A stretch of 40,756 bases of DNA from Candidatus Zipacnadia bacterium. Its GTDB lineage: Bacteria > Armatimonadota > Zipacnadia > Zipacnadales > UBA5352. Numbering within the stretch: position 1 is the stretch's first letter; each line of letters opens with the position of its first letter. Of the stretch, positions 31,530-40,756 are shown in pieces. The notes beneath the pieces are model-generated. The model had not been told where the DNA came from, ran no database searches, and saw only the letters and a list, made by a program, of their open reading frames with translations. The position numbers and the translations under genes are program-made. Location of the stretch: the NCBI GenBank assembly GCA_029821635.1, contig JALGSW010000002.1:72673-113428 (forward strand), written 5' to 3'.

Positions 31530-33719
31530 TCAGCGCGCAAGAGAGAGTTGGCGCACGCTGATGACGTCGATGAGGGACCTGAGGCGGCCAAGGACGTGGT
31601 CGAGATCCTGCCTGCGCCGGATGTCCAGTCGCAGATCCAGCCGTGCGACGCCTGCGTCACTCGTGCTCGCGTTCGCGGAGGCGATGTTGATGCCGCACTC
31701 GGCAACGACCGCGGCGATGTGCGAGAAGAGTCCGACGCGATCGACCGCCACGATCTCCAGCTCGTGCTGAAAGACGGTCTTCCCGTCCTCGCGCGACCAG
31801 GTGAGCGAGACGACGCGATTCGGCTCGTTGTCGGCGTGGTACTGCAGGTTCTTGCAGTCGCTGCGGTGGATCGTCAGGCCCTTCCCGCGGGTGATATAGC
31901 CGATGATGTCGTCTCCCGGGAGCGGAGAGCAGCACTTGGAGCGCCGGCACTGGAAGCCGTTCATGCCGTCGACCGTGACCGCGGGCACGCCTGAGCCGCG
32001 CGACGGCGCGGCCCCGGACTCGGCGAGGACGCGATCGACCTCCTCGGCGAGGCTGCCGGGCTGTATCTCCTCGGCGATCAGGTCGCGGACGACTGTGTCG
32101 GCTTCGATGTCGCCGTAGCCGACGGCTGCGAGCAGGTCCTCCTTCTCGCGGAAGCCGAAACTCTCCAGCAGCGGCTCGAGGTTCTCCAGGTCGATCACCC
32201 GTCGCACCTTGGGGGGCTGCGCCTCAAGGGTCTTGCGCAGCGCCTCCCGGCCCGCCGCGACGTTCTCGGTGCGCATCTTGGCGCGCAGGTAGTGGCGGAT
32301 CTTCGACTTCGCGCGGGAGCTCCTAACCAGCTCCAGCCAGTCGCGGCTGGGCTCGGAGGTCGGGGAGGTGACGATCTCGGCGATGTCGCCGTTGCGGAAC
32401 ATGTAGCTGAGCGGGACCTGGCGGCCGTTGACGCGCGCCCCGATGCAGTGGTGCCCGACCTCGGTGTGGATCCGGTAGGCGAAGTCGATCGGGCCGGCGT
32501 CGGCGGGCAGGTCGATCACGTCGCCGTCGGGCGTGAAGACGAAGACCTGGTCGTTGAACAGGTCCATCTGCAGCAACTCGAGGAACTCGTGGCTCTCCTT
32601 GAGGTCTGTCTCGAGCTCGAGGACCTGGCGCAGGAGGTCTATCTGGTCCTCCGAGGGCGCGCTGTCCTCGCCCTCCTTGTAGCGCCAGTGGGCGGCGACG
32701 CCGTACTCGGCGACGCGGTGCATGTCCCAGGTGCGGATCTGCACCTCCAGGGGTTGCTTGTCCGGGCCGATCACCTTTGTGTGCAGGGACTGGTATTTGT
32801 TTGCCTTGGCCTTAGCGATGTAGTCGGTGAACATGCCCTGGATCGGTATCCACAGATCGTGCACCAGGCCCAGCGCGGCGTAGCAGTCGGCGACCGAGTC
32901 GGCGATGATGCGGATGGCGGCGAGGTCGGCGATGCGGTCGAAGCTGATGTCCTGCTTCTCCATCTTCTGCGCGATCGAATAGATGTGTTTGGCGCGGCCC
33001 TGGACGGTGGCGCGGATCCCCGCCTGCTCCAGCCGCCCGCGCACCGCGGTCCTGACGGCCTCGATGCGCTCCTCGCGCTCTTCGCGGCCTACGCCGAGGA
33101 GCTGGGCGACCTCGTAGTACTCTTCAGGGCTGATGTAGCGGAATGCGAGGTCCTCGAGCTCCCACTTGAAGCGCCAGATGCCCAGGCGGTGGGCGAGGGG
33201 GGCGAAGATCTGGATCGTCTCCTGCGCGGTGGCAAGCTGCTTGTCCTCGGGCAGCGCATAGAGCGTGCGCATGTTGTGGAGACGGTCGGCAAGCTTGATG
33301 AGGATGACCCGAATGTCATGGGCCATTGCGAGGAACATCTTGCGCAGGTTCCCGGCCTGGCGTTCCTGGTGTGTCTGGAAGCTCAGTCTCGTCAGCTTCG
33401 TTACGCCATCCACAAGATTCGCAACAACTTCTCCGAACTCATTCTCAATGTGCTGCACACTGATGTCGGTGTCTTCTACCACGTCATGCAGCAGACCGGC
33501 GATGACGGTCGCGGGGTCGGCCTCGATCTCGGTGAGTATCTCCGCGACGGCGAGGGGGTGGCTGATGAAGCGGTGACCGGTCCTGCGCGGCGGGTTGTCG
33601 CCATGCGCCGCCTCGGCGAACCTGTACGCGGCTGTGAGCCGCGCGATGTCATCATCGGACCAGTAGCCCGACACGCGGCTGAGGATGGCGTCCAGGTTGT
33701 CAGGATGGGTAGCGGACAT
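31530..33719 (-). CDS. relA: Bifunctional (p)ppGpp synthetase/hydrolase (RelA/SpoT, Rsh)
   Basis: A 729-residue Rsh-type stringent-response enzyme. The HD hydrolase domain has HRFISHPLAVAEIL and LLHDVVEDT (HD at 78-79, ED at 82-83), plus LADRLHNMRTL. The synthetase domain has GRAKHIYSIAQKM, DLAAIRIIADS and the substrate loop AKANKYQSLHTKVIG. TGS (VFTPDGDVIDLPADAGPIDFAYRIHTEVGHHC) and a C-terminal ACT domain (IVAVDRVGLFSHIAAVVAECGINI) follow. HD residues are intact, so both synthesis and hydrolysis are expected. It has no obvious ribosome site before the ATG at 33719, but a good promoter lies about 35 bases upstream, divergent from rmlD. Confidence 0.96.
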   Translation of the reverse strand: MSATHPDNLDAILSRVSGYWSDDDIARLTAAYRFAEAAHGDNPPRRTGHRFISHPLAVAEILTEIEADPATVIAGLLHDVVEDTDISVQHIENEFGEVVANLVDGVTKLTRLSFQTHQERQAGNLRKMFLAMAHDIRVILIKLADRLHNMRTLYALPEDKQLATAQETIQIFAPLAHRLGIWRFKWELEDLAFRYISPEEYYEVAQLLGVGREEREERIEAVRTAVRGRLEQAGIRATVQGRAKHIYSIAQKMEKQDISFDRIADLAAIRIIADSVADCYAALGLVHDLWIPIQGMFTDYIAKAKANKYQSLHTKVIGPDKQPLEVQIRTWDMHRVAEYGVAAHWRYKEGEDSAPSEDQIDLLRQVLELETDLKESHEFLELLQMDLFNDQVFVFTPDGDVIDLPADAGPIDFAYRIHTEVGHHCIGARVNGRQVPLSYMFRNGDIAEIVTSPTSEPSRDWLELVRSSRAKSKIRHYLRAKMRTENVAAGREALRKTLEAQPPKVRRVIDLENLEPLLESFGFREKEDLLAAVGYGDIEADTVVRDLIAEEIQPGSLAEEVDRVLAESGAAPSRGSGVPAVTVDGMNGFQCRRSKCCSPLPGDDIIGYITRGKGLTIHRSDCKNLQYHADNEPNRVVSLTWSREDGKTVFQHELEIVAVDRVGLFSHIAAVVAECGINIASANASTSDAGVARLDLRLDIRRRQDLDHVLGRLRSLIDVISVRQLSLAR

Positions 33720-33759
33720 GGTTTGTGCCAGCTTCGCAAAGGTTTAATGCATTTGGGTA

Positions 33760-33788
33760 AGTATACCACGGGGCAGGCGGGCGCGCAA
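33760..33788 (-). promoter_or_regulatory. Promoter of relA/spoT
   Basis: Read on the minus strand: TTGCGC (33788-33783), 17 bases, TATACT (33765-33760). The start would fall near 33753, leaving a leader of about 34 bases that lacks a clear ribosome site. Confidence 0.6.
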
Positions 33789-33830
33789 TCGCGCATTCGG
33801 CTGCAGGACCCGCCTCCGGGTGCGGTTTCG

Positions 33831-33859
33831 TTGACATCAGAAAGCCAAACTGCTACGCT
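33831..33859 (+). promoter_or_regulatory. Promoter of rmlD giving a nearly leaderless transcript
   Basis: TTGACA at 33831-33836, a 17-base spacer and TACGCT at 33854-33859. The expected start, about 7 bases further on, is within 3 bases of the ATG at 33869 and about 9 bases of the in-frame ATG at 33875. Confidence 0.6.
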
Positions 33860-33868
33860 GTTGCCAGG

Positions 33869-34762
33869 ATGACGATGGCACGATTCGCGACTGTGGCGGT
33901 CACCGGCGCGGCGGGAATGCTCGGACAGGAAGTCTGCGTAGCGGTGCCGGAATGGGCCACGGTCGTTGCATTGACACGGGCTGATGGCGACCTGAGTGTG
34001 GCCGCGGAGGCCCGGGATGCCGTGGGCGGGGCAGAGCCCGACATCGTGGTTCACTGCGCCGCGTACACCGACGTTGATGGCGCGACGCGAGACCCCGAAA
34101 GCGCGCGGCGCGGGAACGCCGTGGCGACCCGCAATGTTGCGCGCGCCTGCGACGAACTCGGTGCACGTCTGCTCTTTGTGAGCACCGACTATGTCTTTGA
34201 CGGCGCCTCCGACCGTCCCTGCGTGGAGTCTACCGAGCCCTCGCCGATCAACGCCTACGGCCGCACGAAGCTGGCCGCTGAGGCGCAGGCGGCCCGTGTC
34301 GGGTCGCACATGATTGTCCGCACGCAGTGGCTCTTCGGGCCTGGGGGGCGCAACTTCGTTGAAGCGATCCTGAACGCGGCGAGAGTCGGCAAGAGCCTTC
34401 GCGTGGTGCAGAACGAGCACGGGCATCCCACGTATACTCCCGACCTCGCGGCGGGGCTCTGGCGGCTGCTGGAGACGCCAGAGCAAGGGATCGTTCACCT
34501 GACGAACAGCGACGCATGCACGCGCCTGCAGCTGGCGCGTGCCGCGCTGGACGAGGCCGGCCTCGGCGACACAGAGGTCGCGGGGATCGACAGCGCCGAG
34601 TGGCCGAGCCCGACGCGGCGGCCACTGCACGCGGTGCTGGAGAGCGAGCGGCTTGACACGCTGGGCGTGGCGCCGATGCGCCACTGGAGCGAAGCGCTGA
34701 CCGATTACGTGGCCATCTTGAGACGGCGCTGGACGGCCGAGCAGCCGCCGGCGTCGTCGTGA
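33869..34762 (+). CDS. rmlD: dTDP-4-dehydrorhamnose reductase
   Basis: A 297-residue short-chain dehydrogenase/reductase of the RmlD family, last step of dTDP-L-rhamnose synthesis (NADPH reduction of the 4-keto sugar) in the cytosol. VAVTGAAGMLGQEV is the Rossmann loop, HCAAYTDVDGATRDPESA is typical, STDYVFDG follows, and YGRTKLAAE gives the catalytic Tyr and Lys. The length matches the family. Other rml genes are not in the window, so a related reductase of another deoxysugar is possible. Either ATG at 33869 or at 33875 could start it; no ribosome site lies ahead of them, in line with a nearly leaderless message. The stop overlaps a possible GTG start of the next gene. Confidence 0.9.
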   Translation: MTMARFATVAVTGAAGMLGQEVCVAVPEWATVVALTRADGDLSVAAEARDAVGGAEPDIVVHCAAYTDVDGATRDPESARRGNAVATRNVARACDELGARLLFVSTDYVFDGASDRPCVESTEPSPINAYGRTKLAAEAQAARVGSHMIVRTQWLFGPGGRNFVEAILNAARVGKSLRVVQNEHGHPTYTPDLAAGLWRLLETPEQGIVHLTNSDACTRLQLARAALDEAGLGDTEVAGIDSAEWPSPTRRPLHAVLESERLDTLGVAPMRHWSEALTDYVAILRRRWTAEQPPASS

Positions 34763-34776
34763 GCGAGGAGTCAGCG

Positions 34777-37076
<2,300 letters not shown>

Positions 37077-37088
37077 GGTGCCGGCGAG

Positions 37089-38885
37089 ATGCTGATGAGT
37101 GACGCCTTGCTGTTCGTGCTGATCGCGGGCGGTACGCTGGGCCTTGCGAGTGTGCTGCGCGTGATACTGGCCGGCGAGCAGGAGCATCCGGCGCCGTGGC
37201 TCGATGCGCGCGGGCTGCTCTTCTTCGTGCCTCTGATCGTGCTCCTCGGCATGCGCGCGCCGCTCGAGGTCACAGTGCCGGTCATGACCGGCGCCGCCGT
37301 CTACCTGCTCGTCGCGCTGGGTGCGGTGCTGGGAATGCCGCGCGGCGCGAGGGTAATCCTGGTGCTGATCGCCGCGGCGGTGCTCTTCGCCCACGGTGTG
37401 CGCATCGAGACCGTGCGCGTCCCGTTCACGGCGTTCACGTTCTCACTGGGATGGTTCTCATTCCCGCTCACGGCCGCCTGGTTGCTGGTCTGCGCGGTGC
37501 TTTTCGGCCGGGCGGGGAGCATCCCGAGCGTCTCCTTCGGCGTCGCCGGGATCACCGGGTTGTCCTTCTATCTGATCTGCCGGACAGTTCCGTGGGCGAC
37601 CGGCTCGGCGGCGCAGGCTCTCGCCGTGGCGGTCGCGGCGGTGTGTCTCGCCCAACTGCCGCGATGGGGGCAGGTCTCTCACCGGTCCGCGATCCCCAGC
37701 AGCTATGCGATGGGCTTCGTCATAGGCGCACTGGCGGTCGTGGGCTCGCTCAAGCACGCGGCTGCGATCGCGGCGCTCTTGCCGATCCTGCTCATCAGCG
37801 TCCCGCTCTTCGGAGCGACCTACACGTACGTCTCCCGGCTGCGCGGGATGCGCATCGGCGAACGCCGCCAGCATCTGCACGAGGCGCTCCTGCAGCAAGG
37901 CTACTCACCACACCAGGTGCTCGGGGTGCTGCTGGGGATCGCGGCCTACATGGGGCTGCTCGGGCTGCTGATGGTCAGCCTCATCCCGCAGGCGCCGTGG
38001 CTCAAGCTGCTCGTGCTGCTCGCGGGACTGGGGTTCGGGCCGCTGGTGGGCTTCCTCGTGCTGCGGATGCTCCGGCGCGAATCGCCCGTTGAGGCCGTGA
38101 GCGATCCGCGCACGATCGAGATGTTCAACGTGCGGCTCCACCCGGTCACGATGGACGAGGCGCTCGTCCGCGCTGAGGAGTTCCTGCGCGACGGCCGCCC
38201 GCACATGATCGTGACCAGCGACACCTCCGCGGTCGTCCGGGCTCAGGAGGATGAGGAGCTGCGCACGATCATCAACGAGGCGGACTTGGTGACGATGGAC
38301 GGGCAGGGCGTGGTGCTCTGCGCGCGGCTGTTGGATTTCCCGGTAGCCGGTCGGGTGCCCGGGTGCGACATGATGCAGCGCCTCTGTGAGATCTGCGGCC
38401 GACTCGAGCAGCCGGTCGCGCTGCTGGGCGCCGCGCCGGGCGTGGCCGAGGAAGCCGCGGCGGTGCTGCAGCGGCGCTACCCGGGGCTGCGCGTGGTCTA
38501 CCAGCACCACGGCTACTTCAGCCAGGAAGAGCAGCCGGGGATCATCGAGGAGATCCGGGCCGCCCGCCCCGCCGTGCTCTTCGTCGCGATGGGCATCCCG
38601 AAGCAGGAGAAGTGGATCAAGCGGCACATGCAGGAGCTTCAGGTGCCGGTGTGCATGGGCGTGGGCGGGACGCTGGACGTGGTTGCGGGACGCGTGAAGC
38701 GTGCGCCCAAGTGGATGCAGCGGTGCGGCCTCGAGTGGCTCTACCGGACTGCTCTGGACCCGCGTCGCCTGCCACGGCTCGCGGCTCTGCCCAAGCTTTT
38801 CGTGTGGACGATCGGTGCGGTGCTGCTCCCCGGAGAGACCGGCCGGCCACCTGTCCAGCAGACGGATGGCCCCACGATGAAGTAG
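37089..38885 (+). CDS. Fusion of a degenerate WecA/MraY-like membrane domain and a WecG/TagA/CpsF glycosyltransferase
   Basis: A 598-residue protein. Residues 1-330 hold about nine TM segments. Their order, the segment GFVIGALAVVGSLKHAAAIAALLPILLISVPLFG (about 209-242) and RLRGMRIGERRQHLHEALLQQGY (250-272) align with the second half of WecA/TagO-type polyprenyl-phosphate sugar-1-phosphate transferases. The catalytic marks are missing: no DDxxD, no NxxNxxDGxDGLA, no GDxGS before GFVIGA, and HLHE replaces HIHH/HLHHR. Residues about 341-585 are an intact WecG/TagA domain: TSDTSAVV, TMDGQGVV with Asp404, GRVPGCDMM, PKQEKWIKRH, GVGGTLDVVAGRVKRAPKWMQRCGLEWLYR. The transferase half should add a sugar to a lipid-linked acceptor. 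ATG at 37089 has GAGGTG about 8 bases upstream. Confidence 0.85.
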   Translation: MLMSDALLFVLIAGGTLGLASVLRVILAGEQEHPAPWLDARGLLFFVPLIVLLGMRAPLEVTVPVMTGAAVYLLVALGAVLGMPRGARVILVLIAAAVLFAHGVRIETVRVPFTAFTFSLGWFSFPLTAAWLLVCAVLFGRAGSIPSVSFGVAGITGLSFYLICRTVPWATGSAAQALAVAVAAVCLAQLPRWGQVSHRSAIPSSYAMGFVIGALAVVGSLKHAAAIAALLPILLISVPLFGATYTYVSRLRGMRIGERRQHLHEALLQQGYSPHQVLGVLLGIAAYMGLLGLLMVSLIPQAPWLKLLVLLAGLGFGPLVGFLVLRMLRRESPVEAVSDPRTIEMFNVRLHPVTMDEALVRAEEFLRDGRPHMIVTSDTSAVVRAQEDEELRTIINEADLVTMDGQGVVLCARLLDFPVAGRVPGCDMMQRLCEICGRLEQPVALLGAAPGVAEEAAAVLQRRYPGLRVVYQHHGYFSQEEQPGIIEEIRAARPAVLFVAMGIPKQEKWIKRHMQELQVPVCMGVGGTLDVVAGRVKRAPKWMQRCGLEWLYRTALDPRRLPRLAALPKLFVWTIGAVLLPGETGRPPVQQTDGPTMK

Positions 38886-38915
38886 TCCTGGTGGTGCCCC
38901 GGAGGGTGTGCTCCG

Positions 38916-39845
38916 ATGAGCGATGTCGTCATTGTCGGCTCTATGGCGCTTGACAGCGTGAAGACCCCGTTCGGCTCGGCCGACCACGTGGTCGGGGGCG
39001 CGGCGATCTACGCATCGGTCGCTGCGAGCCTGCTGGCCGCGCCGCAGGTAGTGGGCGTGGTCGGCGAGGACTTTCCAGAGGACGCGCTGGAGTTGCTCGC
39101 CTCCCGCGGGGCCAACCTCGAGGGCGTCGAGCGCGTCTCCGGCGGGAAGTCGTTCTACTGGAGCGGCGTGTATGACTATGATCTCGCCAGCCGCGAGAGC
39201 CTGGTCACGGACCTGAACGTCTTCGCCGACTTCAATCCGGTGCTGCCCGAGAGCTACCGAGAGAGCCGCTACTGCTTCCTCGCGAACATCCAGCCGCAGG
39301 TGCAGCTGGCCGTGTTGGAGCAGCTCAACGAGACCTGCTTCGTAATGTGCGACACGATGGACTACTGGATCGAGAGCGAGCGTGACGCCCTCGGCGAAGT
39401 GCTGGCGCGTGTGGATCTCGCGCTGCTCAATGATGCAGAGGTGCGTCAGCTTGCAGGCACACCCAATCTCGGCCAGGCTGCTGAAATCGTGCTGGAGATG
39501 GGCCCGCACGCCGTTGTGGTGAAGAAGGGCGAGTACGGCGCCACGCTGGTGTCGCACGACGACTTCTTCACGATCCCATCCTACCCACTGCCCAATGTCG
39601 TCGATCCGACGGGCGCGGGCGACAGCTTCGCGGGTGGGATGATCGGCCTGCTTGCCCGGGAGGACGATTGCTGCAGCATGAACTTGCGCCGTGCGATGGC
39701 CTCCGGCACCGTGATTGCATCGGCTGCGATCGAGGACTTCAGCCTCGGAGGGCTCCGACGTCTGGAGCTGGACGAGGTCGTGAGACGGTACGCGACGCTC
39801 AGGGAGATCGTCTGGTTCGAGGCGCTGGAACTGGAGGCGCTCTGA
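38916..39845 (+). CDS. PfkB/ribokinase-family carbohydrate kinase
   Basis: A 309-residue cytosolic kinase. VIVGSMALDSVKTPFG and VVGGAAIYASVAASLLAAPQVVGVVGEDFP form the substrate-binding start. VVKKGEYGATL and NVVDPTGAGDSFAGGMIGLLA hold the ATP/catalytic motif, with catalytic Asp236 in GAGD. Substrates in the family include ribose, fructose, adenosine and others. A nucleoside substrate is conceivable because ahcY two genes upstream yields adenosine, but nothing in the sequence decides it. The family length is normal. ATG at 38916 has GGAGGG 8-9 bases upstream. It lies 30 bases after the fusion glycosyltransferase gene. Confidence 0.88.
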   Translation: MSDVVIVGSMALDSVKTPFGSADHVVGGAAIYASVAASLLAAPQVVGVVGEDFPEDALELLASRGANLEGVERVSGGKSFYWSGVYDYDLASRESLVTDLNVFADFNPVLPESYRESRYCFLANIQPQVQLAVLEQLNETCFVMCDTMDYWIESERDALGEVLARVDLALLNDAEVRQLAGTPNLGQAAEIVLEMGPHAVVVKKGEYGATLVSHDDFFTIPSYPLPNVVDPTGAGDSFAGGMIGLLAREDDCCSMNLRRAMASGTVIASAAIEDFSLGGLRRLELDEVVRRYATLREIVWFEALELEAL

Positions 39846-39985
39846 CGAAGAAGTTCCGCCGGAGGTCACTGCAGGTGAACGAGTGGCAGGGAGGACCGGT
39901 GTGAACGCCGGCGAACTATGTACCTTCGTGGTGGCTCCTTGCGCGCGTACCCATGGGCGAGGATATATCGGGAGAGGGAACACCG

Positions 39986-40756
39986 ATGACCATCGATCAG
40001 ATCGCCGAGCTGCTGGGAGAAGACAGAGGTCTGCTGGAGTATGAAGCGGCGGGCGTGACGCGTGACCGGCTGCACCTCCCGGGCACGGACTTTGTCGAGC
40101 GTGTGTTGATGCAGACGGATCGATCGACCCGCGTGCTGACCAGCCTGCGCCGACTGTGGAGGCACGGGCGGCTGTCGAACACCGGCTTCGTGTCGATCCT
40201 GCCGGTGGATCAGGGCATCGAGCACAGCGCGGCGTCGGCGTTCGCGCCGAACCCGGACTACTTCGACCCTGGGAAGATCGTCGAGCTTGCCCTCGAGGGC
40301 GGCTGCAACGGCGTGGCTTCGACGCTTGGCATACTTGGGGCGGTGAGTCGGAAGTACGCGCATCGCATCCCGTTCATCGTCAAGCTCAATCACAGCGAGC
40401 TGCTGCAGTATCCGAATGAGTATGACCAGGTGTTCTACGGCACCGTGGAGCAGGCCTGGAACCTGGGTGCGGCGGGAATCGGGGCCACGATCTACTACGG
40501 CTCGCAGCAGAGCGCGCGGCAGATGCAGGAGGTCACAGCGGCGTTCGAGCTTGCCCACGAACTAGGGATGTTCACGGTCCTGTGGACCTACCTGCGCAAC
40601 AGCGAATTCAAGCGGGACAAGGACTACCACGTGTCCGCCGATCTGACCGGCCAGGCGAACTACCAGGGAGTGACGATCGAGGCGGACATCATCAAGCAGA
40701 AGCAGCCGGAGAACAATGGCGGCTATCCTGCGATGTCGAAGGACGGCAGTTACGGG
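39986..40756 (+). CDS. fbaB: Class I fructose-bisphosphate aldolase (FbaB type), 5' part
   Basis: The first 257 codons of a Schiff-base aldolase, running off the window with no stop. Comparison from memory with E. coli FbaB (about 350 residues) is strong along the whole length: [105 protein letters not shown]. The KQK in [17 protein letters not shown] carries the Schiff-base lysine at residue 237. It cleaves fructose-1,6-bisphosphate in glycolysis or makes it in gluconeogenesis. ATG at 39986 has GGAGAGGG 8-9 bases upstream. The 140-base gap before it may hold its own promoter (a TTGCGC about 17 bases before GATATATC), but the match is weak. Confidence 0.93.
   Translation, partial: MTIDQIAELLGEDRGLLEYEAAGVTRDRLHLPGTDFVERVLMQTDRSTRVLTSLRRLWRHGRLSNTGFVSILPVDQGIEHSAASAFAPNPDYFDPGKIVELALEGGCNGVASTLGILGAVSRKYAHRIPFIVKLNHSELLQYPNEYDQVFYGTVEQAWNLGAAGIGATIYYGSQQSARQMQEVTAAFELAHELGMFTVLWTYLRNSEFKRDKDYHVSADLTGQANYQGVTIEADIIKQKQPENNGGYPAMSKDGSYG

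Noticed and set aside
32292..33872. 526-codon plus-strand frame opposite relA/spoT
   Set aside because: It lies antisense to a gene with complete HD, synthetase, TGS and ACT domains; its product is low-complexity Val/Leu/Asp-rich.
37905..39983. 692-codon minus-strand frame opposite the WecG fusion and PfkB genes
   Set aside because: It spans two genuine plus-strand genes with clear motifs; its product is His/Arg-rich without any recognisable fold.

Overview
This is a GC-rich chromosomal stretch of a free-living, probably saccharolytic bacterium. Most genes have strong GGAGG-type ribosome binding sites, many start with GTG, and many neighbours overlap by 1-4 bases. The mix of DUF1080, DUF4091 and BNR-sialidase genes, an indolepyruvate oxidoreductase flanked by two phenylacetate-CoA-ligase-like genes, and a short-type S-adenosylhomocysteinase suggests an Armatimonadota/Planctomycetota/Hydrogenedentota-like lineage. 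That placement is inference from gene content only. I saw no tRNA, rRNA, insertion sequence or CRISPR array.

Layout. 1-732: 3' part of a DegT-type aminotransferase. 966-1715: DUF1080 gene. 8847-1793 (minus): four-gene set with an exported glycosidase-like protein, an exported DUF4091 protein, a sialidase/LamG protein and a Nif3-like protein. 9197-14812 (plus): membrane PAS/GAF histidine kinase, single-domain response regulator, hybrid kinase with receivers at both ends. 17557-14958 (minus): sialidase-like protein and M28 peptidase; the peptidase carries an odd Gly/Arg-rich insert. 22803-17701 (minus): URO-D-like methyltransferase, PspA-like coiled-coil protein, YqiJ-like membrane protein with thirteen 8-residue Asp/His repeats, and a YqiK-type flotillin. 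23295-28783 (plus): CoA ligase, iorA, iorB, second CoA ligase, double-ACT protein, behind a clear sigma70-type promoter. 33719-28863 (minus): relA/spoT, DegT aminotransferase, DUF488 protein, unknown 269-residue protein. 33869-40756 (plus): rmlD, GHMP sugar kinase, ahcY, a fusion of a catalytically stripped WecA/MraY-like membrane domain to a WecG/TagA glycosyltransferase, a PfkB kinase, and the start of fbaB.

How the parts work together. The left arm looks like glycan or glycoconjugate breakdown, with two proteins exported and the others apparently cytosolic. The kinase block is a phosphorelay with no DNA-binding output in the window. The flotillin block is a membrane-stress or microdomain module. 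The ior block interconverts aryl acids, aryl-CoA thioesters and aryl pyruvates. The right end combines nucleotide-sugar and surface-glycan functions with core metabolism. The least explained items are the Asp/His repeat protein, the pseudo-WecA/WecG fusion, the DUF488 pair and the insert in the M28 peptidase.
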